Under the pieces are notes generated by a model. The model saw only the letters and a program-made list of their open reading frames with translations, ran no database searches and was not told the origin of the DNA. A stretch of 64,000 nt of DNA, taken from contig NC_044284.2 in assembly GCF_004027225.2 (NCBI RefSeq), forward strand, positions 11,574,501 through 11,638,500, written 5' to 3'. This DNA is from Strigops habroptila (lineage: Eukaryota; Chordata; Aves; Psittaciformes; Psittacidae). Positions 27,221-42,200 of this stretch are shown here, in pieces (positions within the stretch are counted from its first letter, which is position 1; each line of letters begins with the position of its first letter). The translations under genes and the position numbers were made by a program.

Positions 27221-30200
27221 AGCCGGAGGAGCTCTCCTCCTTCTCTATCCCGCCAGCCCGGTTAGGGTAGGGAAGGACCATCCTGAGCCGGTAGTAGTCT
27301 AAGCCTTTGTTACACGCTCTCCAAAGCTCCACTGCGGTTCGCTTCGGGTGAGCTACGTTGTAAATTGAGCTCCGATTTGCTGCTTCTCGCGCTCGCTTGT
27401 GAAACATTAACCTTGCTTCTTGATGTAATTGCAGCCTTTCATCCAGGCGGCTTGGTCTCTAATTTAGGTGTGATGGCAATAGTCGAAGGGTTAAACCTCA
27501 AACTGAACGTGCTCGGAGCTAGGGCAGCCTCCTTGCTTTGTGAAACCTGCAGAGTTACTGCAAGATGTTACTGCCTGGATGGAATTTTACTAATACTGCA
27601 GTAGATGACTTGCTGAGCTTCACATTTGTGATGTATGTCTGCAATACAGATTATCTATAGTTGGTTTTTCTCTAGTGAATCAGTCTTGTTTTCCTCTGGG
27701 GTCTTCAATTTTTGCAGCAATGCCTGAGTGCAGCAGTAAATAAATTTTAAACATTCACTCGAGGTGGCAAAAGAGAATATAACATTTCCGAGCACAAAAT
27801 TGCAGTGTCTGTCTTTGAATATGGTGTTTTCTCATTCAAATTCGCTGTAGGAAGTTTTATTAGTATGCCTGCTTCTACTTCAAGGGAGGTTAGGCTGGAA
27901 AAATACAGTCTCAAGGAAGCTAAAAATGCTAGATGGAAATGAACACTGAAAGGTAGGGATTAAAGAATAGACTCATACCACCCCCAGTGTTATCTTTCCA
28001 TTAAGGTCATCTTGTCACTCTTACAACTGGTGTATTTTTAGTGAGGGAGTATTACTTCTGGCTCGCTCAAGGTGGATTTCTGTGTGTTAGCTTTTCTAAC
28101 AGTTGGTTTAATTTCAGTTAGACTGGAAACCAGTTTAAGATAGTAGCCTAACTTTAGGGAAGTTTGCTTTAATTTTCAATCGGAATGAGTGCAAATGTTA
28201 ATAGTAAAGTGTCTTTGAAACGTGATTGAGCAGGGTATGATAGGGCAGCATTTGCTGTCCCACTTGCTCTGCCATTTTATCTTTTCTATACTTTTATTTA
28301 AGAAAAGCCCCATCATGTGCAGGCAGCCTTCACCAAGGCTTAAAATGAGTTATGTCTGAACTTCGTGAATCGTGAACAGATCAGGGAGTGGCTTTTCTAA
28401 TGCTATTGCCGGTGTTATTGATGATGATTTTTGCTTATTGAAGGCTTATATTTTACTGAGTCAATGGCTTTCTTATTTTTCAAGCTGGAAACGCTAAAGT
28501 CTCTGCAGAGTAGAAACAGTGCTTGGATAAATAATCTAGGATATGACTTTACAACTGTCTGTTAAGCTGTTCCAAGTCCATACTGCCAAGAAGAATTGTG
28601 CTCCTGAAAACACGTTCCTGCCCTCTCCCTTGTGCTAGTGTTTGTACAGTCAGTCAGATCTGGGAAGTTTCCAGCTGCATTGCTTTGCAGGCTTGACTCG
28701 ATTGTGTAGCCACGAGTCCTAATCTCGGCATTGGGGATGAAGAAGAGATACCAGGTGCTTTCACAAGTAATGGGACTTGCTATTTTGACAGCTGCCCAAA
28801 CTCAAGGGGCTTATGTAACAGTTTAAAGAGGGGGGGAAAAAAAGGGGGGAGGTGAGAAAAGTATTCCTGGTCAAATTCGCTTGTACAGTCTGTACTGCGT
28901 ACTGGGAATAAATGCTGGAAATTTTTATTTTTAACTGAAAATAATATAAATCGTTAAATGCTGCCAATACTAGAGCTTACTTCAAATACTGTCAGTGTGC
29001 TGTAATAATTGCCACATTTTCCTAGGTCATTTTTATTTTGTTTTCATTCATTGAAATTGCGCTAATTGAAGTGCACGTGATTCAGGCATGGAAGGGTTGG
29101 AAAGACTAGTTAAAGGAAAAAGAGTGAGTCTCATCCTGTCAGTTAATAGTGATTACTTGGTATGTGTCTGATCAGAAACTGTTTAATATGGTAGTCAGGG
29201 TTTTTTTTGTTTTGTTTTTTGATCAGAGTAACTTGAATGGTATCAATGCTTAATTTGTAAATCTGCTTACAAGGTATTTAACACATATATTCTCAGAAAT
29301 GCTGGTTTTATTACTAACTCATGGAAGAAGGTCTGAAGAAACAGTTTGAGAAGGTTAGAAATAATCTGATAGCTTGATGCCACCGAGAGATTAGGGCATC
29401 CTCTGTGTTCCTCCTTCATCAGATGGCGCTTGATCTGACAACTTGGTGGCTGATTCAGTGCCCTAAACTGTCAGAAAACAGTTTGGTTTTTGCTGATGGG
29501 TTCGTTTCCTGCCAGTTTGGTGCACTGAATGAGCCCACAGGGTCAGTGCGGAGGCAGCTGGGCTTCCCTGCTCCTGGCCTGTTAGCTTGAGTCTGGGTTT
29601 CTTTTTGGCAGAGTTTGGAAACTGTTGCAGAAAGGGGTGGTTCTGCTTTCCCTCCTGAGTGGATTCCCAGCTGCCCCCAGCAGTGACTTGATCTGGTGAT
29701 CAAGTGTTTCAGGGGTAGAGAGGCAAAAGCTGTTGGTTTTCCATTGGATGGATTGCTAAATTCAGTAGTAGAGAGGTTGAAGGAATGTGAAGTTGTCACA
29801 ATCACACCTTGAATAAATCAGCTGCAGATTTGATAATTTATAATGCAAGTTTGCACCTTGCTTTGGGAAAACAAGTGGATGTATGTAAGCTTATTTAGGA
29901 TTTTTTAAAGATACTGTTAATTTTATTTGCTTGTATCTTACATTGTTAACTGAAACCTGTAGCTCATATTCCCATGAGGAAAAACTGGGTCTTAGAAGTG
30001 TGAACACATGGTCCTTACATACCTTACAGCCGCTTCTGTCCATGGAAATCTTTTCTATCTACCACCCCAAAAATAATCCTGCTGCTGTGATGTTCTCTGC
30101 TCATAGAGGAGATGAATGTGCTCAGAGGTGTTAAAATTACCATCCTTCCAGTATTACACATTGGTTTTAATGTGCTTTTTAACTATGGAAAGAAGAGCTT

Positions 30201-33200
30201 AAAAACCACAGACCTGAACTTCAGGGCTTCCACCTGAATCCCAGTAATGCCTGGTGAAGGGGAAGAAGTGTTGGTAAAGATCAAGGGATCTGATGGTTTT
30301 TAAAATCCACGCTTCACAAACTCAAGGTTATAAAAAAATGGTTATTTAATACTGAACACCAGTCCTGATCTGCTTAGCAGCAGTGTTTCCATACAGGTAG
30401 GATAAAAAGGTTGGTGGTTCTTCTGTCTTCTTCCAAGTGTCGTGATGAGACCCTACTTGGGCATTTAAGAAAAACAAAACAAACCTTAAAACACACGAAA
30501 CAAAAGAGCAAAAAGTGGGAAAAAGTTACTAAACAACAAAACCAGATGGTAAAAAACCACCAAACTCTCCAATTGAAGTGAGCTGTGGGAGTGGCTTGTG
30601 GGTGCAGTGTAACGGGGTATAAATGAAATTTGGAGTGCTGTAAGCTCCTGGTGCTTGAAATTTTGAGTAGGGAGAATTTCCTGGGGGTTGGGGTGGGTAA
30701 CAACTTTGAAGTTTTAGGATTTATTACTAGTTTTAGTAATATCTGGAGCAGGTGAGGTGCCCTGAATTCCTTTAAGCCAGGAAGTAATCAAGTGGCATAA
30801 TCCTATAAAATATGTAAAATAGATTGAAGATAAAGGTTTCAAAAGACTTATAAAACTTGAAAAAGGGTGTGGGGTATGTTTACAGGCAAGATCCTGCTGC
30901 TTCCCTCCCATCCTGCATTATTTCTTGCATCCTTTTCAGTACTAGACCACCAGTATTTGGACATGAATCTGGCCTGAATCTGTCGAGAGAGTTAGGTTTT
31001 GTGAAGAGGAGTGTTTTTCCTCAAATGAAGAACAGGTTTTTGTTTTTAGCCCTTCTTCAATCTTGCTTTAACTCTTTAAAAAGAGTTGAAGACTTACTAT
31101 GGTTAAATTAATACATTACAGTAATGGGTTTAGGTTAAATTTGTTATTTGTAGCTTAGTTCTAAATATTTACACTCCCCTTTGCAGGTTAGTATATGAGG
31201 GAGTTAAAATTTAGAACACCTCCTTAAACTTTTTGACAGAGAAGAGTATGTCCTTGGCTTTGTTGCTCTTGGAATTAATTGAAAATCTGCTTTATCCCCC
31301 CCGAAATGTATTGTGTAGGCAATTGTAAACGGTTAAACTTCTGGTTTGAGTTGTATGGAAGTGGTTTAAGCATGATTAAGTTTGGGGTCAGCAGATGAGT
31401 TTCTGAACGCTTAGTACAGAATACCTGGGAAGTTGAGTGTTCAGGTTTAAGAGATGTTACAAAGATTTAAAAAGCAATGGGTTTTTTTTCTGGTACTCTG
31501 GTGGTGGTAGTGAGCATTCTTGATCAGAATTGACACAAAATTTAGAATTGTTTGGGTTTTGTTTGCAGGAAAAAACCTCAAATTCTGCTGCTGAATTTTA
31601 CATTTTCTCTTAATATCTGGAAATAATACCTTCCAGTGTGTTCACAGTGAGTGTTTTGGCCATGTGACTGAAGTTAATATACTGATTTAACAAAAAAAAA
31701 AAAAACAGCTGAAAATGCTAATTAGGGTATGTCATTACCAAAGCTGATTTCAAATAAATAGTAGAGGAGATGGGGTCTTATTCTGTAACAGTGTTTGAGC
31801 ACATTGCACCGAACTGCATTTTCGCTCGGTGGAAAATGATGATTTACTTGGAAGCATGAAGCCTGCACGTGTAATCATGCTTGTGCAGGCAGAGGAGGTG
31901 TGAGCGTGATCATAAACCTTCAAATTAGGCCTAAACTGCAAGAATGTCCCCAAAAGTACCATAATTGTAAGTCATTGAAGGACCAAACGCATTGTGCTTT
32001 CTGCATTCCAAAAGCACTTCAGTCACCTGTGGCCGCAGTAGGGACCTTACTTAAGTCACTTCTTGTTGATTTTTGTCTTAAGTATGTGGCTGACAGTGAA
32101 GTATTTTGACTCTCCTAATGCTAGAATTCATTAGTTGATGTTCAGTTGATCCACTGTGCATTTGCTATTAAATGCAGGAATAAATAGCAAATTCAGTTCC
32201 TTAGCACTAAGTTAAACTGAATTGACTGAATCTGTTTATAAAATAGTAGGACGTTTGGTAGATTCAATTCTTGAACTGCATATAATAGTAAAAGTCCACA
32301 AAACTTTTTTTTTTTCTAGTTTCAGTTTTGGCACTAGATTTTATCCTGGAGTTTTTAAATATTCTTCATCCTGTTCTTTTTCTATTAAGGTTAATGTTGA
32401 AGAAGGAAAATGCGGAAGTCGCCATTTGACAAGTTTTATAAATGAGAATTATTTGAAGCTCAGGAATAAGTGAAGCTGAAATTTGAAAAAAAAGAAAGTG
32501 AATGCATGCTAATTATCAGACCAGAAGTCCCACTTGTAGAATATTGAGCAATTTGTGTGAAGTGGGGAAGATGAAAGAAGTCAGAATTTGAAACGGAAGA
32601 ATGAAGAAAAGGAATAAAAATGAAGTTAAGATAAGAAGTAATCTGGAATCTGAAAGCACTACGCTAAGTAATTACTAGTCTGTTTATGTGTCCCTGTATA
32701 TTTTGCTAAACATGCATGCATTATCTGTTTAATAGCAAAAGTATATGCAGGGTAAAGAAGTGTCTATCAGGGAAAGAAAAAAAAACCTTAAAAAAAATAA
32801 AAAATCTAGGCAGTTCTAATGCCAACTGCCCGGACACATAGATGTGAATTTTTACCTTTTATTTCACTGGAGCTTGTTTACAGACCTGAGGTGAACGAGA
32901 AATTGTGTACAAATTAGGCTTTCAATATCTGCGTGCAGGAATCCCGTTCTGCTTCCAGAAGCGGAAGTGCTCATGGGTCTGGCAAGTCGGGGAGGCACAC
33001 CCCTGCAAGATCTCGATCTAAGGAGGATTCCAGGCGGTCCAGGTCAAAATCTAGATCCAGGTCTGAATCCAGGTGAGTTTGCTTCTTTTACCTCTTCCTC
33101 CTCTTCACGAGTCAGATTGTTTATGAACTGAAGTCAAATTTAGCCCAGTTTTGTTTCCAGAGATAATGGGTGATCTGTGGACATTGGGCATGTTTGGTTT

Positions 33201-36200
33201 CAGGATTTGAAAAGCTGAACTATCAAGTTAGATCTTCCTGCAGCTTTTCCTGTACCAGTTACATAGACTTGTATCTTTGCTGATGCTATTTGGAGGTGGC
33301 CTGCCTTTTAAGTATTACAACAGTGGCTAGTTTCTGAGCATGAAGCACTAGGAACTCTAGATCTTAGTTTTTCTCAGGATGTTAGTTAGGTCGCATGAAT
33401 GTGTGATGTTTTCTTACTGGAAGCAGTGATGTTTCTGGAGTACTTACTGATATATTCCATGAAAAAGAAGCAGTAGAGAGAAGTGTGAATTTCAACAGAC
33501 ATCTGTCTGACCTTTTAAACAATATTAACGGGCTGGAAAGCTTTAGACAGCTTTCTGAGCTCTCAACAAACTTGTGGAGAAAGTAACTTGCTTATTTTAC
33601 TTGTTGCATGGGGATGCAAATGTACACTCTGAAAATGCCTTCTGCACTGCGTTGCCTATCCTTACCTGCTAAACTAGCTGTGTGCAGTGGCAGAGTTCTC
33701 TTAGAACTGCTAACACACATAACTGAGACATTTCTAGGTGTATTTTTAAGACTGTAAACATCACTGCTGGCCACTTTACATTGGCTTTACCAGGTGTGTC
33801 ATGTAAGAGGTACCTATTAAATAAAGAATTGAGAGGCAACAAAGCCTGTAAATGCATGAATGGTGTTATTTTTCTAAAGTCTAGATAATTGAGTACTGAC
33901 TATAGAAATGAATGTGTTCATAGTTTTACTCATTCATAAGCATTCAGGTTAGAAAATGTGGGTTTCAGCAGTGGGGTTTCCAGCTGAGCTGTTCACAATA
34001 TACTACTTATGTGTGTAAGCAATGAATTAAGTGTGCCAAAGCCTGGGGGTCTGGCTGGAGGATGACAACACTGGAACATACTGTGCTATTAGCAATCACC
34101 CATGATGGAAAATGCTATCAAATACCGTGTTTAGATCTCCTTGCAAGATCACAGTGATCTATTTGAAAGCCTTTTGTGAGCAGGAAAATACATGGGAAAT
34201 ATTGACAGCAGAGGAATGGCCTTCGGGGTTTTTTGGTGCACTTCAGGCACAGTCACAAGTTTCAAATTATGCACTTGGCAATCCCTATAGTACAAGAACA
34301 AATATGTTAAATTATTAAATACTTGGTAGAGTAATACTACTTTATAGAGCATGAAATTGGAGTGACCTCTGGAATTGCCAGTAGTGAGAGATTCACTGGA
34401 CAGCTCAGCAAGGGCCCAGTCCAAAATGCTGCTCAAGGCAGAGTCAGCTCTGAGCTCTGACTGTGTTCTCAGGGCTTGCTTTATCCAGCTGGGTTTTGAA
34501 AACCTCAGAGCATGGAGACTGCAAAACACTTTCGAGGAACCTTTGAATTTTAAAATAACAAGCAAGTCAGGACCCAGCCCAGCACATCCTTAATCCATAA
34601 CCCCTAGGGATGCCGTATTCTATAAAGCACCGTGTTTCTCACTTGCAGAATAACTATAATACTGTGTAAGAATGCAGTCACAAATTGTATAAAATGCTGG
34701 AAGAAGCAAATACAAGATCTAGCAAATACAAGACAGAGAATTTACAAGAGACCTAGCAAATCGTTTATGATAAACCAACCTTTAACTAGTACTCTGGCAA
34801 CTGACTTGTTAGTTTCTGATGAACAGAAGTAGAAGCTACGGCTACCACAGCTTCCTGAGCATTTAACAGCTGTCTTTAAAGTGCAGTATACTTCCAGTAT
34901 TTCCAGCCTTCGGCAGAACTAGAGTATGTTCATTAGCAGATTTGGGCAGAATTGGGTCAAGGCACATATTTAGAACCAATATATTTATCTCTTTTCAGTG
35001 CTGTCACATGTTTGAATGTGATCACAAACAAGTGATCTCACTCTGGCTCTCACCAGAGAAACAACCTTGTGCGAACTTTCCTATTTCTTGGTGGTTTCTG
35101 TTGCAAATGTACTTCTGAGTGACCAGCTTTATAAATTAAACTTTGATTTGGGAACAAATCTGTGTCCTGGCATATTTATCATTTGGGGTATGGATATACT
35201 TGATTTAAAAACCTGCTTTTTTTACGTTTTCATTAGCAGCATAGCAAGCTTGTTAGTTTTGGTTGACTGTGAAGTCTAAACAATTCTTAATGAAGGAATG
35301 GGAATTGTCAGCTGTGGTGGCTTCACAGTAAAGCAGAGTAATAGCAGTATGACATTTAAGGCAGCAATACAAGCAGTACCTCTATAAAATCAGCCTTGTT
35401 CTTTCACATAATGATAACCTGGTTTAGAAGTGTCCAGATCTTCTTCAGTGTAATGGGTGTATTTTGTTACCTGGAACATCAGCTCTGTGTTTGTTTTTTT
35501 TTTCTTCTATGTCAGAGGTTGAAATGTGACTGTATCTATTGAACTATTATTATTATTTATTATTACTGTCTTTCCTACTCAGGAAAGACAGTAATAATTT
35601 TTATTTTAATTTTATCTTTTTTTATTTATAAAAATAGTATTTTTATTTTATTATTCATTTATCTTTTTTAAAATTTAATTTTAATTTATCTTTTTTCACT
35701 TTCTGTGGCCAAAAAGTAACTTAGTCTTTCTAAATATGTAGTTAGAAGTGTTGTAATGGGACATGCTAAAGTCATTTCTCCTGAATATGTATTTGGAGAT
35801 AATGTACCAATTATATATGTTTCAAATTTAAGACATACTTAGCTGGCTCACTTCAGACAAGGCTGAAGGCATTGTATTTTTTTTTTGAGGAGGCCAGTAA
35901 TGTGCAGAGTATATATGGTGCAGTTTGGCTGTCTGGTGACACTTAGCTAGTGAGAAATCCTGACTGTGGAAGAAGCTGTTAAATGCTCAGGGGTAAAAAC
36001 GGGTGCAAGTGAAGAGCTTTGTTCATGCCAAGTGTAGTGTTGGTGGAGGTACGGTGAAACACGGTTGAGCAATGATGGTAGCTTATGGTTTTGGTCAGTA
36101 CTTAACTACCTCGGCTTCTACAAACTAGAGGAAGGACGTTTAAGACACAAACAAAGAGTCTGAAGATTAACAATTTGTGATTAGGAGCCTTTGAATATGA

Positions 36201-39200
36201 AACTGTTTATTGCACTTGCAGCGATTTTCTTTGTAGCTGTGTAGAATGCAGATTATTCAGCAACTGCCATCAGCAGGCCAAGGTCAGGCGTTACGGTCCA
36301 ACTTCAGTGCCCGTCCAACTTCTCAACTAAGATTGTTTGTGTTGGGAGGGCTGAGGGTTTAGGGGAAGGAATTGAAGTGTTTCAGAACCTCGTGTCCACA
36401 GACCTCGTGCTGTCACAAAATGCTTCTGGAACTGTTCTGAGGCCTGGGCTGGAATTAGTGAGCAGTTGCTCCTTTGCCTAAATGCATTTGAAGTGTGAAC
36501 ACATAAGCATTCATGAACAGCTAATGTTAAATAACTGTTGAAATACCAGAAGGAAAATAAGGCTACTACAGCTTTTCTTCAGTTGTATTAAGCTCTGTTT
36601 TGGGGGCATTTGCCAGACTTCTGTGTTTGTAATTATGCACGGTGTAAAAAGTATATTTGCTTTTCAGTGACACTGAAAGCAGTGCTAGTCTGGGTACTAT
36701 AATAAGCAGAAGTGTGCATCTCTGCAATCCTGCATGCTTTATGTTAAGTCATATTTACTCCTGTTCTCTTTTTCTGTTAGTCTTTGAAAGAAAACCACCC
36801 CAGCTATTTTTATTGCAGTGCTAGTGTAAATGCTGTGAAGATACTGTGTGAAACCAAGATAGTCTTGCTGGAGAAAGTTACAAGCTATTGGGGAATTAAA
36901 AGCTAACTGAAATGAAGTTAACAGGAAGTTGAGTTTTCTGTTCTGCAGTAGGAATGCTCTGAGAGCATCTACAGTAATCTAATTGTAAAGATTTAGCATA
37001 CACTCCTTGAGAGTAGTGACGAAAATGATTACAGCTACATCATCTGATCCTTCAGGTTTTTGGAATATGGCTCTTTTTGTTTGTGAACATCTGGCTTAAT
37101 TTTTGAAGGGTTAAAAACCCCCAAACCCAGCACTGTACCTTTCTTTTTTATTTCGCTCAGATCTAGATCAAGGAGGAGTTCCCGTAGACACTACACAAGA
37201 TCACGCTCCCGCTCCCGCTCTCACAGGAGATCCAGAAGTAGGTCTTACAGTCGGGATTATCGGCGGCGACACAGTCACAGCCATTCCCCCATGTCTACTC
37301 GCAGGCGTCATATCGGAAACAGGGTACGTCTGGTACCGAAGATGGCTTCTGCATAGTCCTGAATACATCCTGTAATCACTCAGTTGGGCTTTTCCAGGAA
37401 AAACAATTCTGCTTCAGGTCTATTTAATAGATATTGTTGAGGTTAATTGTCATTTGGCTTTTGATAAGCCATGGATCTCTGTAAGATCATTGAGGATCGG
37501 GGGGTGAGGGTGTCTTGTTTGCCTGTTTTTTAACAGATGCCTTTAGAAGTGCTTTCAGTGCCAACAGCTGTCACTATACCCACGGTAATAAGTAAGTGAA
37601 TATATGCAGCAAAGGATGGGGGTAGAATTAAGGGAGAGAAACATTTGTGATTTTCTTGGATTAGAAAGCCCGAGCAACTAAAATTTCATTTCATTAAAAG
37701 CTGTTTTGATGGAGTCTTTATTAAATGAGCATGCAAAGCAGTTTGCTTTTAGCTGCTTTATAGGCTCGGGCAGCTGAGCGTGGTGTGGTTTGTGCTGAAG
37801 TGGGGGAGGAGGTGATAACTAACACAGATGAAGATGTGATCCAGGCCTCTCTCTGTGCGTGTGTGTGTATATATAAATCTCCACAAGCAACAGACATAAA
37901 CTAGCCTTTGGAGGGAAATTTTTTCTAAATGCAGTACTTATGTGCTGTAACTGTAGTTTGCACAGCACATGAGAAACACAAAGTATTTCTGTGAAAGGAG
38001 GCTTGTGAGTCTGTAAGCTTGACTGTAATAGTGTCTATTAGCAGATTAACCCAACCTGAATTGCAGCAGTATCGTCGTCATTGTTTTGTGTTGAAGCTCT
38101 GACAGTCACAACTCGTAAAATGCCTTGTACTGCAAATAAAAGCAATTTTATTCTAATATCTGTCTGCCCCTTCCTTTAGGCAAATCCTGACCCAAACTGT
38201 TGTCTCGGCGTGTTTGGATTGAGCCTGTACACCACAGAAAGAGATCTGAGAGAAGTTTTCTCCAAGTATGGTCCCATTGCTGATGTTTCCATTGTGTATG
38301 ATCAGCAGTCTCGGCGTTCAAGGGGATTTGCATTTGTGTACTTCGAAAACGTTGAGGATGCTAAGGAAGTAGGTTGGGGTACAGTATTATATGGAATGGT
38401 TGCTGTGTTCTCAGGTGCTAGGATGTATATTCTGTATCCTGGGGAAACTCGGGGCCTAAGAAATATCAGGCACCTCGTAATAAATGTTGGAGTCTTAGTT
38501 CAAAAGATTTCTACTGTGTACCAGAGGAGAGAGTGGAGAGACATGAATACTGGTCCCTGTGCAGGCTGAGCTGTTTTGTAATTCATAAAAGCAAACTTCA
38601 GGCTAGCCATGGTGCAAACTATGCCAATAAGGAAGAGAAAATAGAAACACAGGCTCTCTGTTTCAATTACAAGAGTTCCTTCCTAACTCCACATGTGATC
38701 TTACATTTTACAGGCATGTTCAGAGTGGACCAGGCAGCCATTTCAGAGCTCTCTGGGAGTGCTACCGTGCCTTCTGCTGACCTCTAGTGCTTCAGTCTGA
38801 AAGGGGTGGCAGGGGGGAATCTTTTCCAGAAAAATAAAAGGCCAGGCTCTATGTGTCAGCCTCAATATAAGAAATGATGGGATTTGTGCTTACAAATGAA
38901 CGAACAGGGAATTGTGCTACAGAATGGACAGGGAATTCTGTATTCAGCGGGTGTAGAATTCTATGCTCAGGCCAGCCCTTGGAGATTAGCATGCTTACGG
39001 GCTGTAACTAGGTTTATATTCTGCATAAGTTCCATTATTTCAAGTCTCTAATGTAGTTTTTTTCCAAATTTGGCTTGAAGGCTTCCATGTTAGGTTGGAG
39101 TTTTGGATGTAGGGGGTCCTGCTCATTGGCAGAAAATAACCCAGTGGGTTTTGTTTGGTTTTTGTTTGAGGTTTGTGGGGTTTGGTTTTTACTTCAGATT

Positions 39201-42200
39201 TACTTATGACTCAGATACTACTATATTCAAGATTGTGGTACGTTTTGAGAATGTATTGGAGGAAAAAAATCTTAACAGTGCTCCTTTGTGAACTTCTAAA
39301 TGTTTTGCTTCATGTTGTGTGTTGGAGTAGTTACAGCTCCGTAAGTATGTTTGAAAGTTCCTCTTAATCATGTTGGAAACAGATATATTGAAACAATTAT
39401 GCAGAATTAGTCACATTTTAAGTGGTTACTGAACCTTACATCCAGCTGGCCTGGAATGTCTTACAGTTTATCTTCAGTGTTACGAATAAGGCATCAGGGA
39501 AACTCAAGATGTGCATCCTGAGCCATTTTAGGACTTAATACTTGAAGTAGTGGTTGTGTGAAGTGAAACTTACATTGGTAATAAAGTTCATACCTACAGC
39601 TAATGGCATTTTATCACTCTGTTTAGGCAAAGGAACGTGCCAATGGAATGGAGCTGGATGGAAGAAGGATCCGAGTAGACTTCTCCATAACAAAAAGACC
39701 TCACACACCTACCCCTGGAATCTATATGGGAAGACCCACTTAGTAAGTTACTTGTGTGGGTTTATTTCCAAATCAGCATGGGGTAGGATTAATAGTCTTG
39801 TGACAGCCATCAGTAGTAATGCGTATCTTTCCAGCTCTTCAGATACAAGGGGTTCATTTATAGAGCACTTGTCAGTGACTGATTGAGGGTCAGCCTGGAT
39901 TACAGTGAGCAGAAACTTGGGTTTCTTAGTTACACAGCCCAGACGTAAGCTATCTAAACATTTAAATAAGTCTATGGTAAGATTTTTTTTGACAACTTCT
40001 AAATTATTCTCAATGGTTGTCATATGTACCTTCAAATATTACTGTCTTCTGCAAGCTCAAGTTTTCAAGAGTGAATTAACAAATACTAATTGAGCAGCTC
40101 TGTGGCACAGTTCGCCCTGTCCACAGAGCGCACTTGAAGTCAAAAGTTGCAAGGAATTTAAATTTTCCCAAGTAATTTTCCAGTTGTTTTCCCACAACAT
40201 TCAGTTTATGGTATTGGTGGTTATGTAGCTGATGATTTGTTGAGACTGCAGGTCATTTTTTAATCAGAAAGTTCTCCCAAAAGGAGCTTTCCGAGAGTTA
40301 AAAGTGAATGAAGAGTTGTCGCAGAATGGAATTCTTTGTGTGCCTGTGATATCAAAAGGTTAAGAGGTTTCAGACCAAGGAGGAAAGGAGCTGTCTTAAA
40401 GTTCAAGCATTTTTAAAAAGCAATTAAGTAGTTCTGTTCCCATCTGCACTGATAGGAAAGTAAGAGTGCTCACAATCACTTCAGCTGCGAGGATGCAAGG
40501 TAGTAATATAACCCAGTTAAAATGTTGTACGCTCAACTGTGACTGTGTGTCTACTGAGAAGCACTGCAAACCATATGAATGCTTTATATTTTATTAAATG
40601 TAATTCTCTTTGATTACTTGCAGTGGCAGCTCACGACGACGAGATTACTATGACAGAGGGTATGACAGAGGGTATGATGATCGTGACTATTACAGCAGAT
40701 CGTACAGGTGAGGCAATATTTATAATGTTCACCTGCTATTTAAACTGTGCTTCCTCATCTACCTTTCTGCCTCTCTAAGTGTAAAGCATGCCTATGTATG
40801 CCAAAATACTTTTGCACTCACTGTCATTCTGGAATCTTACTATGAAATATTTACCAGAATGACTGCTCAGTACAAATCAGATTGGACACATTGAGAAATC
40901 TTTGTCATGTTTAACGTGTGGAACGAGTTAGTCCATAAGGGTTTTTTTAATCTGCATTAAGTTGTGAAAAACCAAGTGTGTTGTCTATACTCTGATTTAA
41001 AAAATAATCTTCTGTTAGTTCATCTGTTAGCGTTGAAATGGTGAGAACACAGGTGCAGATCTAATATTTGAATTAGTATTATAGTGTGAACTTAACATTT
41101 TGAGTGTAATGTAGTAGACAAAATGTGGGAAATTCAGTGGTCGCTAGTATTGCCTACTAAAAATTATGGCACCTCAAACGTTGCCAAAAATAAGGGATCA
41201 GGGATTGGAACATTGTGTTCTGTATCGGACATTTGCATAAAAAAAGCTTTTATTGACATACTCTGTCAGGTTGGATGGGTGTGTTTTACTTGAAATACTC
41301 CTCCTATTTATGTCTGTCTTCACTGTAAACTTCTGTGTTTGACAGCATAGTAGTTAGCTGAAAGAGGTGAATATTCAGGGGGCAAAACACATTGTCAGAG
41401 GACGAGTAAAGTTGATAGAAATTCTCTTGAAAACATGGTGGTTGTGTAATTGGTTTAGTGATAAAGCAGGTTTGTCCTCTGTGTTTTCCATTAAGAGTGC
41501 CAACAAGACTTGTCCCTGTGAAATCCTCACTATTTCTGGGACACTGTTAAGTTAGGACTTAAAAACTCCTAAATTAACACAAAGATAGGAGTTGATTTTT
41601 TTTCTGTTTGCAATTACTAAATGTTCCTGTAGTTGCAGAATTCTGTAGTGGTACTTCCTTAGTGGTTTGCAAAGCTTACATCAGCAATGGATGGATTTAT
41701 GATTGTTCCCTGATAGAAACCATATATTCGTGGAAATACATGAATTCAAATTGCATTGTCACATTATAGCCTCATTTCACTTAATATCCTGAAAGGAATT
41801 CACTGAAATCTGGTGGATAAATACACTGAAGCAGCTCACTAGAGTGTTGGGGAACAGAGAAGACTTGCAACATAGTCTGCTAAGCTCTTTGTTAAGTGGT
41901 GCTTCTAGCTTGCTGCTCCCACTTCCCATGTTTTCTATGGGATTCTGATGTAAACCTCTCGGAATGGCAAAGGCACCTAAAGACCAGCAAAAGATGTGGT
42001 GCTCTGCTGTGTTTGGTAGGAGTTTTACACCACTATTCTTCATAGTGCAGATTTCTTCATTCTTTCCCAAAGGATCAGTCAGGGTGTACTGGTTGTCCTT
42101 GAAATCTGTTGTCTGTTGCTTGCGTGTTCTTAAAATGTAATTTATTCCTTGTTACATTATGGCATGACCCCAAGTCTTTAAGTGCTTACGTGTTACCTTT

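Noticed and set aside
32222-32473. 83-codon frame in TRA2B intron 1
   Set aside because: Only its last 27 codons are exonic, as the premature-stop part of the poison exon; it is not a separate gene.
38210-38569. 119-codon frame reading from the TRA2B RRM into the next intron
   Set aside because: The RRM part is real exon (to 38368), but the remainder is intron; the spliced continuation at 39627 is the conserved one.
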